A DNA stretch of 64,000 nt, from contig NC_085849.1 of the NCBI RefSeq assembly GCF_020906515.1, positions 1,798,001 to 1,862,000 on the forward strand, given 5' to 3'. Shown one piece after another: positions 36,326 through 51,255 of the stretch (position 1 is its first letter; each line of letters begins with the position of its first letter). A program made the translations under genes and the position numbers. The notes beneath the pieces are model-generated. The model worked only from the letters and a program-made list of their open reading frames with translations, did not search any database and was not told where the DNA came from. This DNA is from Vanrija pseudolonga (Eukaryota; Basidiomycota; Tremellomycetes; Trichosporonales; Trichosporonaceae).

Positions 36326-37078
36326 TGTTGGTTTGTTGTTGGGTGTTGAGGAAAGGGTGGATTAAGGATGAAAGAGATTGAGGAGGAAGAAGTAGTAGTA
36401 GGTGGGTGTTGGTGGTGGTGCGTGGTGGTGGTGGTAGGTGGGATGGCGTGCGGCGTGGAGGGTGTGCTTGGTGGTTGGTGGTGTGGGTGGACGGGGCGGG
36501 GGTGCTGGCTGGCTCGGTGCGGTGCACTGGCTGGGCCGTGGGTGCAGCAGGCCTGCCCAGCTGGCGTGTCAGCCTGGCTGGCTGGCTTGTTGGCTTGCGG
36601 TGCGGTCAGTAGGCGTGTCGACTGGCTGGCGTGGCACAAATCTCAGGGACCAAAGTTGGTATTGAGCAGGCAGGCAGGCGTGGGCAACGGGCGCGCACAC
36701 GGCCAGTCGGCCGGCCTCCTTGCCAGCCAGCAACACTCTTACCCAGCGGCTATGCATGCACCCCGCCGCCTCTCTCTACCTCGCTTGCTCCCATGCGCGC
36801 ATGAGAGCAGCAGCAGCATCCGGTCCCCGCCCCGCCCCGCAAAGTGCAGGTCTCCCGTGTCCCCTCTAGCCCCCGCCGCGCCTTTTTACAGACGCGTCCT
36901 TGGGTCTGCTAAAAACCAGGGTCCAGAAAATCCCGAGACCACGCGTCGTGTGGCACTCGGCAGGCGGGCGGCACCCGTGCATCTACAGTGCCAGGCGACA
37001 ATAACAGTCTCGACGACGGCGTACAGAACATAACTAGGCGCGAGCAAGCAAACACATAGTCCAGCGTAGCTAGCTAGC
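36326..37078. promoter_or_regulatory. ARF1 upstream region
   Basis: About 750 bp. Directly upstream of ARF1 the minus strand is pyrimidine-rich (about 36330-36500), a typical fungal leader or promoter. Further out are GCTGG/CTGG-rich words. No gene is apparent. Confidence 0.4.
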
Positions 37079-38491
37079 TTAGGCAGATGGCTTGGTGCCG
37101 GCAGAAGCAGGCGACACGTCGGCAGCAGGCGTGGCAGCGGCGGCAGCTGGGGCGGAAGCAGGCGCAGCAGCAGTGCCGCCCACAGCGTACCCGCTGGCAG
37201 CAGCGGGGGCCGAGGGGGTGTGAGCGGCACCGGCACCGGCAGCACCAGTGGCACCAGTAGCGTCAGTGACGGGCGTCGTCTGCGTCGTGTCAGCTAGCAT
37301 GTTCGACGTGGCGGCGGTCCGAGCGGCAACAACGACGGTGCGACGTGGCAGCGAGCAGCTCACGGCCATCGGCGAGTCGCGCCCGCCCGTGTTGCTCGTG
37401 GCGCCGCGCGGCCGGCCTTCGGCCGACCTCGCGCATACTCACACCAAGCTGCTTGTCGACCGCCAAACGGGCCGACTCGAGCGCCGCCCCAGCCTGCGAG
37501 AAGAGGCCCGGCTTGTCCGCCGTCGCCGTCTGGCTGTCGATCGTGGCGCCGAGCTGCGTCCAGCCAGACTGTGGGGGTTAGCGGGTGCGAGGTGGGGTGG
37601 GGGCGAGGGGTGAGAGGGAGGGGGGCGGAGGTGTGACGCTGATGCCAGTGGTACCGTGGTCTTCTGACCACGGCTTATCTTATCCGACGGAGATGGCGGG
37701 TGGACAACCACAACGCGTGCACCACCACCACCACCACCACCACCACCACCACCACCACCACCACCAACACCGTAGGCCCTACTCCCAGCCACCTCTGACG
37801 ACCGCTCGCTCCGCTCGCTGCGCTCACCTTCAAGCTCCCAACACCATAGTCGAACATGCCCTTGGCGCGCTGCGACAGGTCCTGCTGCTGTGTCGGCGGC
37901 GCGGCAGCGGCGCCCTCGCCGAGGCCGACGCGCGAGACGGCGTCTGGGCCGCCGGCCTCGGTGCCTGCGGCGGGCTTGGTCTGGCGTGTCAGCGCGTGTC
38001 GTCGTCGGGCAGCGAGCCGTCCACGGTCCACGGTCCACGCGGAATAACCGCCTCCGCGACCGCTCGCTCGCTGCGCTCGCGCACTCGCGCACCACTCACA
38101 TCCCAGCTCTCCTTCCACTCCTTGCCCTTGGCGTACGCGGCGTCCGTGTACGGCTTGCTCGCCGCCTGCGCCTTCTCGACGTACGGGCGCGCGTTGTCAA
38201 TGTACTAAGGCGAGGGTTAGCGTTAGCGAGTCGTCGAGTGGGTCCCGCCGTAGGCAGGCGAGGTGAGCTGGCGTGCGGCGGCGCCACTACCAGCCAGCTT
38301 CATCCCCGCCCGCCCCCACACAGCACCCCACTCACCGGCTTGGCGAGGTCGCGCGCCTTGTCGAGGATGGAGCCCTGGCCACCGGCGGCGCCGGCGCCAG
38401 TTCCGGCGCCAGCAGCTCCCACGCTCGCTGTTGGCTCGGGCACGCCGACGGGCGCAGGCGCGGGGGGTGTTGGCTTGACGGGGTCGGACAT
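37079..38491 (-). CDS. Orphan amphipathic-helix protein, 246 aa
   Basis: Five exons (38336-38491, 38100-38204, 37828-37980, 37443-37568, 37079-37279) give 246 aa, and all four introns lie between codons (phase 0). I do not recognise the family. After a Pro/Ala/Gly-rich start (MSDPVKPTPPAPAPVG), residues about 40-165 form weakly repeated amphipathic helices: SILDKARDLAKP, YIDNARPYVEKAQAASKPY, LSQRAKGMFDYGVGSL, SGWTQLGATIDSQTA, AGAALESARLAVDKQ. This recalls LEA-like or perilipin-like surface-binding proteins, but that is only resemblance. The C-terminal 66 residues are Ala/Pro/Gly/Thr-rich and low in complexity. No transmembrane segment or signal peptide is seen. The third intron carries a long CAC-triplet microsatellite. 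Confidence 0.7.
37720..37766. repeat. CAC trinucleotide microsatellite in an intron
   Basis: About 15-16 uninterrupted CAC units (GTG on the transcribed minus strand), wholly inside intron 3 of the amphipathic-helix gene (37569-37827). Confidence 0.9.
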
Positions 38492-38865
38492 GTCTGTGTG
38501 TGTGTGCGGGGCTGGCTGGTGGGCTGTGGCGCACTGTCTGGTCTGGATGATGGATGGCAAGTAATGTCAAGCAACTTGCATCGTCGTTCGTCTACCACCT
38601 CACTGGCCACTCACTGGCTCACCGTGGTGGCCTTGAAACAGGGCACTCACTCTGGCGGGAGTGGCGACATGACGACGGTGCGACATGCGGCACACTGCGG
38701 CGACACCCCAAACTCAATCATGACGGCATGAATTGGGCCGCCGTCACGCACGACGCACATTGGGCAGATTATTACAACCAGTTGCAGTAATTAACCCAAC
38801 CAGGCAAATCAATCCAATCAATCCATGCAATTACAATCCTCTATGTATGCGGGCGTACAGTTACT
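38492..38865. other. Spacer between ODC and amphipathic-helix gene
   Basis: About 370 bp with the ODC 3' flank and the upstream region of the orphan. A mildly AT-rich part near 38780-38840 with repeated AATC words is seen, nothing else. Confidence 0.4.
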
Positions 38866-40434
38866 CTACTGGGTGGAGTGGAACGCGTCGAGCACGCGGC
38901 GCACCTCGCGTCCGTTGGGCGAGTCGCCGCCCGTGGTCCAGTGAACAGGCGAGCGGTCAAAGCCGTTGAACGTCGAGGCCGCGCAGAGCGTGTACGCGCC
39001 CATCTCGCCCCATCCGATCCAGTCGCCGACCTCGACGCCGCGCGGCAGGTGGACGAGCGAGCGGACGCAGTCGATCGAGTCGCACGTCGGGCCCCACACG
39101 CTCGCGCGCTCGTTGTCGGCGTACCCCAGCTGCAGGGTCAGGTCGGTCGGCAGCTGCACGTTCGGCGGCGGGGGGAACGCCGGGCGCGCGGCGGCTGGCG
39201 CGGGCGCGTTGCCGATCGTCAGAGGGTACGGGTGCACAATCTGGTGGTCGAACATGATGCAGTTGAACGAGCCGTACACGCCGTCGTTGATGTAGTACAT
39301 GACCTCTGGGCTGTCCTCGGCGCCTGCTGGCGCCGGGGTGGCAGCGGGCGCGGCGTCGAGAGCCTTGCGACGGGCAATGATGCTGGTCGCGAGGGTGAAC
39401 GCGCTCGAGACGAGGAAGCGTCCAGGCTCAGCGATGACGCGCACGCCCTCGTCCTCGGGGAAGTAGAGGTCGAGGCTCTCACGAACAACCTCGGACATGT
39501 CGGCAAACGTCTCGCGCTCGAAGCCGCCGCCAATGTCGAGGAACTTGAAGTCGTAGCCGACCTTCTCGGCCATGCCAAACACCTTCTTGGCGCGCCAGAC
39601 GGCGTCGGCGAACTGGGCCTTGTCTTTGCACCCCGAGCCGACGTGGAAGCTCACGCCGATGACGTTGAGGTCGAGCGACTTGGCGAGGGCAAGCAGCGAC
39701 GCGCACGTGTCGAGGGGCGCGCCAAACTTGAGGCCGAGGCGGCAGAGCGACTTGGAGTCGTCGGTGAGGATGCGGAGCACGAGCTTGGCGCCGGGGTGCG
39801 CGCGCTTGATCTTGTGCAGCTCGTCGGCATTGTCAAACGTCATCATGTCGACGCCGGCGTTGGCCGCGGCGCGGATAAACGACGCCGGCTTGCACGGGTT
39901 GGCAAAGATGACCCTGTCGGCGGCCGGGGCCGAGGGGAGCGCGAGCACGGCGTTGAACTCGGCGACGGACGCGCAGTCAAACGACGTGCCGAGCAGCGAG
40001 AGCAGGTGCAGGACCATCGGGCTGGGGTTGCACTTGACGGCGTAGAAGAGCTCGACGCGGTCGCCGATCGGCGAGCGGCGCCACGTCTGCACCGCGTCGT
40101 AGACGGCGCCGAGGTCGGCCGCGAAGAAGGCGCTCTCGTCGTGCCCTGCCTCGGCGGCCTCCATGCGCTGGGCGACGATCTCGTCGACGAGCGCGTGGAC
40201 CGCAGCGTCGGACACGGGCGTGGCGAGCACGTCGTGCGCAGGGCGCGCGGCGCGCACAGGCGGGTTGAGGCGCAGGCGCGGCGCCGACTCTGGAGCAGGC
40301 TCAAGCGCGCGGCCAAGCTCCGCTGCCGAGCTGGCACCGGCGCGGGGGACGGCCGCAGCAGCGCTGTCGTCCCACGGCTGCGTGCGCACGACGCCAACGC
40401 GCCGCCGTGTCGTCTCGGTGAGGGTGCTGCTCAT
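38866..40434 (-). CDS. SPE1: Ornithine decarboxylase
   Basis: A single-exon gene of 522 aa, one of the few without introns here. Ornithine decarboxylase makes putrescine from ornithine in the cytosol and is the first step of polyamine synthesis. All key residues of the family are present: YAVKCNP with the PLP lysine (about residue 130), HVGSGC with the PLP-stacking histidine (about 260), GGGF, EPGRF (about 335), NDGVYGSFN with the catalytic aspartate, and WGPTCDSID with the active-site cysteine (about 455). A 70-80 residue N-terminal extension rich in Ala/Arg/Pro precedes the fold. A short Ala/Pro insert (APAPAAARPAFPPPP) lies before the C-terminal beta domain. The start ATG lies at MSSTLTETTRRR. 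A long open frame on the opposite strand is a codon-bias shadow. Confidence 0.95.
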   Translation of the reverse strand: MSSTLTETTRRRVGVVRTQPWDDSAAAAVPRAGASSAAELGRALEPAPESAPRLRLNPPVRAARPAHDVLATPVSDAAVHALVDEIVAQRMEAAEAGHDESAFFAADLGAVYDAVQTWRRSPIGDRVELFYAVKCNPSPMVLHLLSLLGTSFDCASVAEFNAVLALPSAPAADRVIFANPCKPASFIRAAANAGVDMMTFDNADELHKIKRAHPGAKLVLRILTDDSKSLCRLGLKFGAPLDTCASLLALAKSLDLNVIGVSFHVGSGCKDKAQFADAVWRAKKVFGMAEKVGYDFKFLDIGGGFERETFADMSEVVRESLDLYFPEDEGVRVIAEPGRFLVSSAFTLATSIIARRKALDAAPAATPAPAGAEDSPEVMYYINDGVYGSFNCIMFDHQIVHPYPLTIGNAPAPAAARPAFPPPPNVQLPTDLTLQLGYADNERASVWGPTCDSIDCVRSLVHLPRGVEVGDWIGWGEMGAYTLCAASTFNGFDRSPVHWTTGGDSPNGREVRRVLDAFHSTQ

Positions 40435-41408
40435 TGTGTGCTGGGGTGTGTCGTGAGTCGTGTGTTGGGCCGCCGTCTCGGGAGATCGGGCCACCTTTTA
40501 AGTCAGCAAACGTGAGGGGTTTGTGGGCGGCGAGCGAGCTACAAACAGCTGCAGCAGCAGCAGCATGCGCATGCTGCTGCTTCGTGCACAGCGTCCCGGC
40601 GAGGGGTTTGTGTAAACAACACCAAGAGCGTGGTTTCTCGCCGCGAGCAATCTAGTCGCCCTCGCCATCGCGCGCGCTGTTGGCCACCACAAAAATCACT
40701 CAGGCTAGTGCCCGACCGACACACGACCAGCCCACACACACCAACCCATCACTCACAGTCAGGGTGCCGTAAAGCGACGCTTGAAGGGGAGACGACGGCA
40801 GCTCGGCGGGGGGAGCCTGAGCCTTTTACAACAGTCCGGATACCAATGCACGGGTGGTATGGTGAACTGCGAAGAGGATCAAATCGCTCATCGGGGAGGG
40901 AGAGGGGTGGTGGTGGTGGGGGTGGCTCACAGCCACAGTGACGACGGGAGTATTCGCCACACCCTACAGCAACAGCACAATGACGACTCGACGAAAATTG
41001 CCACGCGACCACGCGACCTACCAGCTACCTTTGGCACCTCCAAGCGACGAGTGTGGCTCCTCGCCTGGTAGCCGCTCGCCTCGCATTCGCCGTCGACCAC
41101 CACCACAACAAACCACTCATTGTGGCACCACACTCCCCAGCACATCATCGACACAACCCCGAACACGCCCCCGTGGCCCCATGCACCCCATGCACCCCAT
41201 GCGCCCCCACCCCGCGTCACCGCGTCATCACCACACCCATGCCATGTCCAAAGCTACAGCAAAACTAAAACAGAGGCTAGCTAACAGTCGTCCAACAACG
41301 AGCACATCGAGCAGTAGCAGCACATCGAGCAGCACCCTCCGGATTGATCTAAATTTTGTACACCAACAACCACAACTACCGACACGATCCCGGCAACAGC
41401 GGCGTCCC
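40435..41408. promoter_or_regulatory. ODC upstream region and IML2-like 3' flank
   Basis: About 970 bp between two minus-strand genes. It contains a TTTTAAG-like element near 40495-40501 (about 60 bp upstream of the ODC start) and short GCA triplet runs near 40551. Near 41290-41330 there are GCAGTAGCAGCACATCGAGC-type repeats. No gene is apparent. Confidence 0.4.
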
Positions 41409-44400
41409 CTAGTTCTTCTTGTCCAGGTTGGAGATGGCCGAGTGCGTCTTGATCTGCAGCGCGCCCTCCATAGAGTACTTGCCCTGGCCCTTGTGCGTGT
41501 ACAGGTTGGGCGTGGGAAGCTTGTTGTTGATGACAACGTCAAAGTGGATACGCGCATTCTTCTTGTCGCCGCGCTTGGCGTACAGACGGCCGAGCTCGTA
41601 GTGGTTGTGGAACAGCATCCAGTGGTCCAGGCGCACCTGGGGCGACGCGGCAATGACCTTCTTGAAGTCGGCCTCGGCGCCAGCGTCGAGCTGTGCGTCG
41701 GTGGGAGCGCCCGGGGACACGCGCAGCGCGTCGGCCGTGGCCTCGACAGGCTGGTAGCGCGAGATGAACTGGCACACACCGCGGAGGAAGTGGCCGAGAA
41801 CGTAGTCGTCCCAGTACTGCACACCGTTGCCGTACGTCTCGGGAGACTGGCTCTCGAGGTCCTCGAGGGCGGCAGTGATGCGGGGGATCCAGATGTCGAC
41901 AAGCAGACGCTTGGGAGCGTGGCCGATAAGGCCAAAGCTGTACGACAGCTCCATGGCGGGGAGGAACAGGTAGTTGCCCTGGGCGAGGTACTTGCGGCCC
42001 TTGCGGAGACACATCTTCTCGATGGGGAGCGACTTGCCAGCGAGCTTCTTGCCGAGCTTGGGGAGCTCGGCCATGAGCTCGAGAATGTTCGAGGTCGTAG
42101 CCTCGGGGTAACGCGGGTCGTCGGCGACCATCATCATGGCAGCAGCCGAAATGTAGGTGTACACTGCGCGCGACCAGTTGGACTCGGCACGGAGAATCTC
42201 GAAACACTGGCGAGCACCGTCGTACTGGGTCGTGATGAGGTAGTTGCAGCCGTAGTCCCAGAGACACATGTGCTGGACCTGGACATACTCGAGGTCGAGG
42301 TCGAGGGCCTTCTGGAGCGACTCGTTGGCGCGCTCGGGCTCGCACTGCGAGGTCATCAAACGGGCCTGGAAGTAGAGGAAGAAGATGCCGGTGGGGTAGC
42401 GGCCGAGGTTGTAGTTTACAATCTTGCGGGCCGTGGGGATGTCGACGTGCGACACGGGCATGAGGACGGAAATCACAAGGTGGAACACGAGGATGACCAT
42501 GTCGCAAATGGGGCGACGGACACCCTCCGTCTCCTCGTTGTACGCCGGGAGGTCCGAGTTGGGCGACCAGCCACCAGCGGCCATGAGCGTCTTGAGCGCA
42601 TAGTCACGGTCACCGAGGAAGCCGAAGACCTCGGCAACCTTGAGCACCTTGGCGGGCAGGAGCGACAGGATGAGGGCGCTGGTACCACTGCCGAGGAGCA
42701 CACCGGAACGGAAGTCCATGTCGATGCTCTCGTCAAAGCCGTTCTTGTCGGCCTCGTCGAGGAACTGCTGGAGCGTCTTGTAGATGCCGTGCGCGGTACG
42801 CATGTTGAGCGCCTCGCGGATCAGGCCCATCCAGTCACCGCCTGCGACGATGGCAAGCACAGCCTTCATGAGGATACACTCGGCGTAACACAGCTCGGCG
42901 TGGAGCTCGAGCACCGTCATGGCCTTGACACGGGCGACAGCGTGGTTGGTACGAACCAGACCGCCGAGCTTGGAGAAGACCGACTCGGTGGGGTGGCGGA
43001 GGCTCGAGGCGATCGACGACGTCGACTTGGCAATGTCGAGCGCCGAGAGAAGGTCACTCGAGTCGAACGTCATCATACCCTTGAGCGCCGACAGGATAGT
43101 GTTACCGACCTGGAGGTACAGGTGGTTGTTGTCGGGGTCGCCTGCTCTGAGGCCGTCCTCGCACTCCTTCATCCTGCTCTCCAAGAAGAGACGGAGCACC
43201 TCACGGCAGAGGTCGAGGTCATGGGCGAGCACAGCGCCCTGGTTGATGTCTGCCGGGTCGCCGTGGTGGAACTCCTGGCGGATGGACATGCCCGTCGCCT
43301 TGTTACGGTTGAGCCTGGGGCCCTCGGTGGTGGCCACGACAGCAGCGGGGGGCAGCGGCGCGTTGCGCGCGGGGTGGACGTTGGCAGCTGCAACTGCTGC
43401 CTTGGCGTGGCCGTTCGAGTGCTTGCTCCTGCTGTTCTTGCGCCTGTGGCCGTGGCCGTAGCCGTGGTGCGACTCGTCGTCGGTGAAGCCACCCTCTTCG
43501 GGCGTGCCGTAGCCAATGTTCTCATCGTCGCTCTCAGTGTCACCCGTCGTCCAGCGCGAGTACAGAGTCGCGAGACGCGACGTGCTGTTGTTGCCCTGCG
43601 AGTTGGCGTAGATCTGGGCCGATGTCTGGGCCGACGACTGTCCAGGGAGGGGCTTCTTCTTCTGCTGCGATGGCGCCGCCGATCCGTTTGCGCCACCGTA
43701 GTTGTTGTAGCTTCTCTGCTGCACCGCGGCGGCGCCAGCAGCACCGGCAGCGACAGCGCCAGCACCGGCAGCGGCGTAGCCACCGTAGCTCTTCTGTTGG
43801 GTAGGCGAGGGGGGCGCGTTGAACTGCTGCGACGGCGACGTGCTGAAGCCGGTCGCGATCTTCTGGGTCGGCGACGCAGGGTATCCGTTGGCGCTGCTGA
43901 ACTGGGAGCTGTTGCGGCTGACGGTCCGCACAGGGGTGGGGTTGATGACGGCGCCGGGGCCGGCGTTGACGTACCCCTGCTGCTGGCCGCCGACCTGCTG
44001 GTTGTAGCCGCCGTAGCCTCCCTGCTGGGCGAAGCGGGCGTTGTGCTCGTTGAGCGCGGCGACGGCGGCGTTGAGCGCGAGGACGGCCGCGTGCGGGTCG
44101 AGCGGCTGGCCGCCGGCGCCGGCGCCGTTGCCGTTGGAGAGCGAGATGCTGTTGTTGCGGTCCGACGTCTTCGAGTACGAGTACTTGCCGGTGCTGTCGC
44201 TAAAGTACTTGCCCGTGCTGTCGGACGCCGTCTTTGTCGGCGTCGAGTTGCCGCTCGTCGAGGGCGAGAACTTTGGTGGCGCGGTAGATGAGCGGCGGGC
44301 GGCACCACCACCGTTAGCCTTGTTCGGCGAGTTGATGGCTTCCTCGGCGGCCTCGAAACGGCCTGAACCAAAGTAGGACGAGAAGCCGCGCCTGAGGCTG

Positions 44401-44574
44401 GAGGGGGGTGGGGTCAGTCGCTGGTCTCGTCGCTCACTGCCATCGCTCGCCTCGTGCTCGCCATCGCGGCACTCACGTCACTGACAACTTCCTACGCGGG
44501 GGAGGACCGCCGCCAGGTGAGACCTGGCCGTAGTCGACCGGCGATGATACCTGCTGGGCCTTTGCTGTGCGCAT
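41409..44574 (-). CDS. IML2: IML2/TTC39-family outer mitochondrial membrane and lipid-droplet protein
   Basis: Two exons (44477-44574, 41409-44397) give 1028 aa. The first encodes MRTAKAQQVSSPVDYGQ and the intron lies in a TL/RRGFSSYFGSG junction. Residues from about 320 to the end match the IML2/TTC39 family: AHDLDLCREVLRLFLESRMKE, then ALKGMMTFDSSDL, the hydrophobic FGSGTSAL-like block here GVLLGSGTSALILSLLPAKVLKVAEVFGF, NYNLGRYPTGIFFLYFQARL, and TPR-like helices ending in AISNLDKKN. In yeast IML2 helps clear protein inclusions through lipid droplets. The first 300 residues are an Asn/Gln/Ser/Gly/Tyr-rich, prion-like extension (SPTQQKSYGGYAAAGAG), longer than I would expect for the family. 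Coding continues upstream of the internal MRTVSRN methionine, supporting the long form. Confidence 0.88.
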
Positions 44575-45226
44575 TGTGGGTAATGTGCGGGGTTGACGTC
44601 TGTCGTCGCGTCTGTCGCGTCTGTCGTCGTCGCTGCTGCTGCTACTGCTGTCGCTGTCGCTGTCGCTGTTGCTGCTGGGTGGAGCGTTGACGTGCTGTAA
44701 CTCTTGGGGGTGGGATAATCGGGCGGGGAGTTAGCCTGTCGGGGTGGCCTGGTATATGTGGATTGTCGGTTGCTACTTTGTGCCGCTGCTGTTGCCTACA
44801 ATCCAGCCAGATGCAGGCACAACCGAGCAAAGTTGGCCGAGTGGATGGTGGATGGAGGCGGCGGCGGCGGCGCGGCAGCACGGCTGGCGGCACATTGCCC
44901 AAGGCGGCGGGCGCGCGGCGACGACGCACACCCCGGCCGAGTAAGCACGTCCTGGCGTTGGTGCGGTTTCGTCGCCTTGCAGCGCGCCCGCCCCAGCCCC
45001 GGCGGCAATGCAGCCACTGCCCAGCGCCGTACCGTACCCCGGTGGGGCACCCAAGACAGATAGGCAGCCAGCACGGCGCGCTAAGGGAAACAGCACCAAG
45101 GTGATGCGCACTAGCGTCGATTTTCGACTATCTGGGCAGAGGCCAGAGACACTCAACTCATTCTTCTGCCCGGACACCGTGAGACGAGACAGGACAGGCG
45201 ATTCGGTCGGTCGGGCTAGGCGACAT

Positions 45227-45249
45227 GCAGCAGCAGCAGCAGCAGCAGC
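45227..45249. repeat. GCA trinucleotide microsatellite
   Basis: About 7.5 uninterrupted GCA units in intergenic DNA. Confidence 0.85.
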
Positions 45250-45420
45250 TACAGTAGACGTTGATGGCTACCTGCTACCAGCTGCCATGGACGTGCTCAA
45301 TGCTGCCCACCCCCACCCCATGCCAATGTCACACACCGCCCCAGCAAGCCCAGGCTCAGACATGTCTTGGCTGCACATGGACTCAAAGGCATACGTGCCA
45401 CTGATTGACATAGACTGCCG

Positions 45421-45444
45421 CGTGCGTGCGTGCGTGCGTGCGTG
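45421..45444. repeat. CGTG tetranucleotide microsatellite
   Basis: Six uninterrupted CGTG units in intergenic DNA. Confidence 0.85.
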
Positions 45445-45983
45445 TAGGCGGCCGTGCGCCATGCATCACTGCGCGCTGCCGCCGCGATCGCTGCGACGGT
45501 GCAACGGACGGCGTCGTGGGCACATCGCACTGCACCGCACCGCACCGCACGCACGTCGTCGTCGCGCAGCGCGCAGCCAGCAGGCAACACCAACCCCAAT
45601 CGCGCCGGCCTGCGCGCCGCGCGCCGGCCGGGGCCCACGAAGACACAACGTGATCATGATACAACTTTTGACCGAGCCATCGACCCAGGAATTCACAGCA
45701 GCCGATTGCTGCTGCTGCTACTCCAGGCTGCCTGCCGCGACCACAAAATGCTCACTACGGCCGCTGCCCGGCTGGCACCCCTCCTTCACTTCTAGCTAGC
45801 CCATGACCCCAGACCCCCCCAGCCCCAGCCCCCCAACGCTAGCTCGTCACACCCCGGTCGCGTGCTACATGCTCCGCGGGAAACGTACAAACCATATGCA
45901 TATGGGTACTGCACCAACTAATTCTCGGTCAAAAGCACTGGTCGGCCTTGGGCCCGCTGACACGGCCTGCTGCCATCTGGCGT

Positions 45984-50876
<4,893 letters not shown>

Positions 50877-51255
50877 GGGGCCTCGGGCTAGAGCTGTGCT
50901 CTAGCTTTTCACTCGAGAGAGGTTGGAGAAGAGGAAGGGGGGTGGAGAGAGAGTGGAGATGGTGACAAAGTCAAAGGTGAAGCTGCGATTCGACTTTTTC
51001 GGCAAGGTGCCGACTGCCACCGTTCATCGCGACTCGACAAGACGTCGATTCAGGCACCAACCACTGCGCCCAGCCCAGCCCCTCCCTTTACTTCCGCCAT
51101 CATCCTCCGTGGCACCTGGGCACCACCTGCTTCACTTCCCTTCAATCATGTTCACATATGGCCTGGCTGTTTGTTCAATACAAGACAGGAATACAAAAGT
51201 AGTCGGCAGCGTCGTCCGTGCACCTATTAGTCGAGCGGTATAACCTCTCTTACAT
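50877..51255. promoter_or_regulatory. ARO1 upstream region
   Basis: About 380 bp between the ARO1 start and the stop of the cytochrome b5-dehydrogenase gene. The first 70 bp are purine-rich on the plus strand, so pyrimidine-rich on the coding strand. I did not find a clear TGACTC Gcn4-type site. Confidence 0.4.

Larger units (their letters stand above)
44575..45983. other. IML2-like upstream region and AROM 3' flank
   Basis: About 1.4 kb with no credible gene. Next to the IML2-like start there is a GTC/GCT triplet-rich tract (about 44595-44680). Further on lie a GCA triplet run at 45227-45249 and a GTGC run at 45421-45444. Confidence 0.4.

Noticed and set aside
38878-40515. A 545-codon plus-strand open frame opposite ornithine decarboxylase
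   Set aside because: Antisense shadow; the minus frame has all catalytic motifs of ornithine decarboxylase.
40938-44291. A 1117-codon plus-strand open frame opposite the IML2-like gene
   Set aside because: Antisense shadow of a GC3-rich gene; no family motif, and the sense frame has clear family hallmarks.
45008-45799. A 263-codon plus-strand frame between the IML2-like gene and ARO1
   Set aside because: Runs through microsatellites (GCA and CGTG runs) and has no conserved character.
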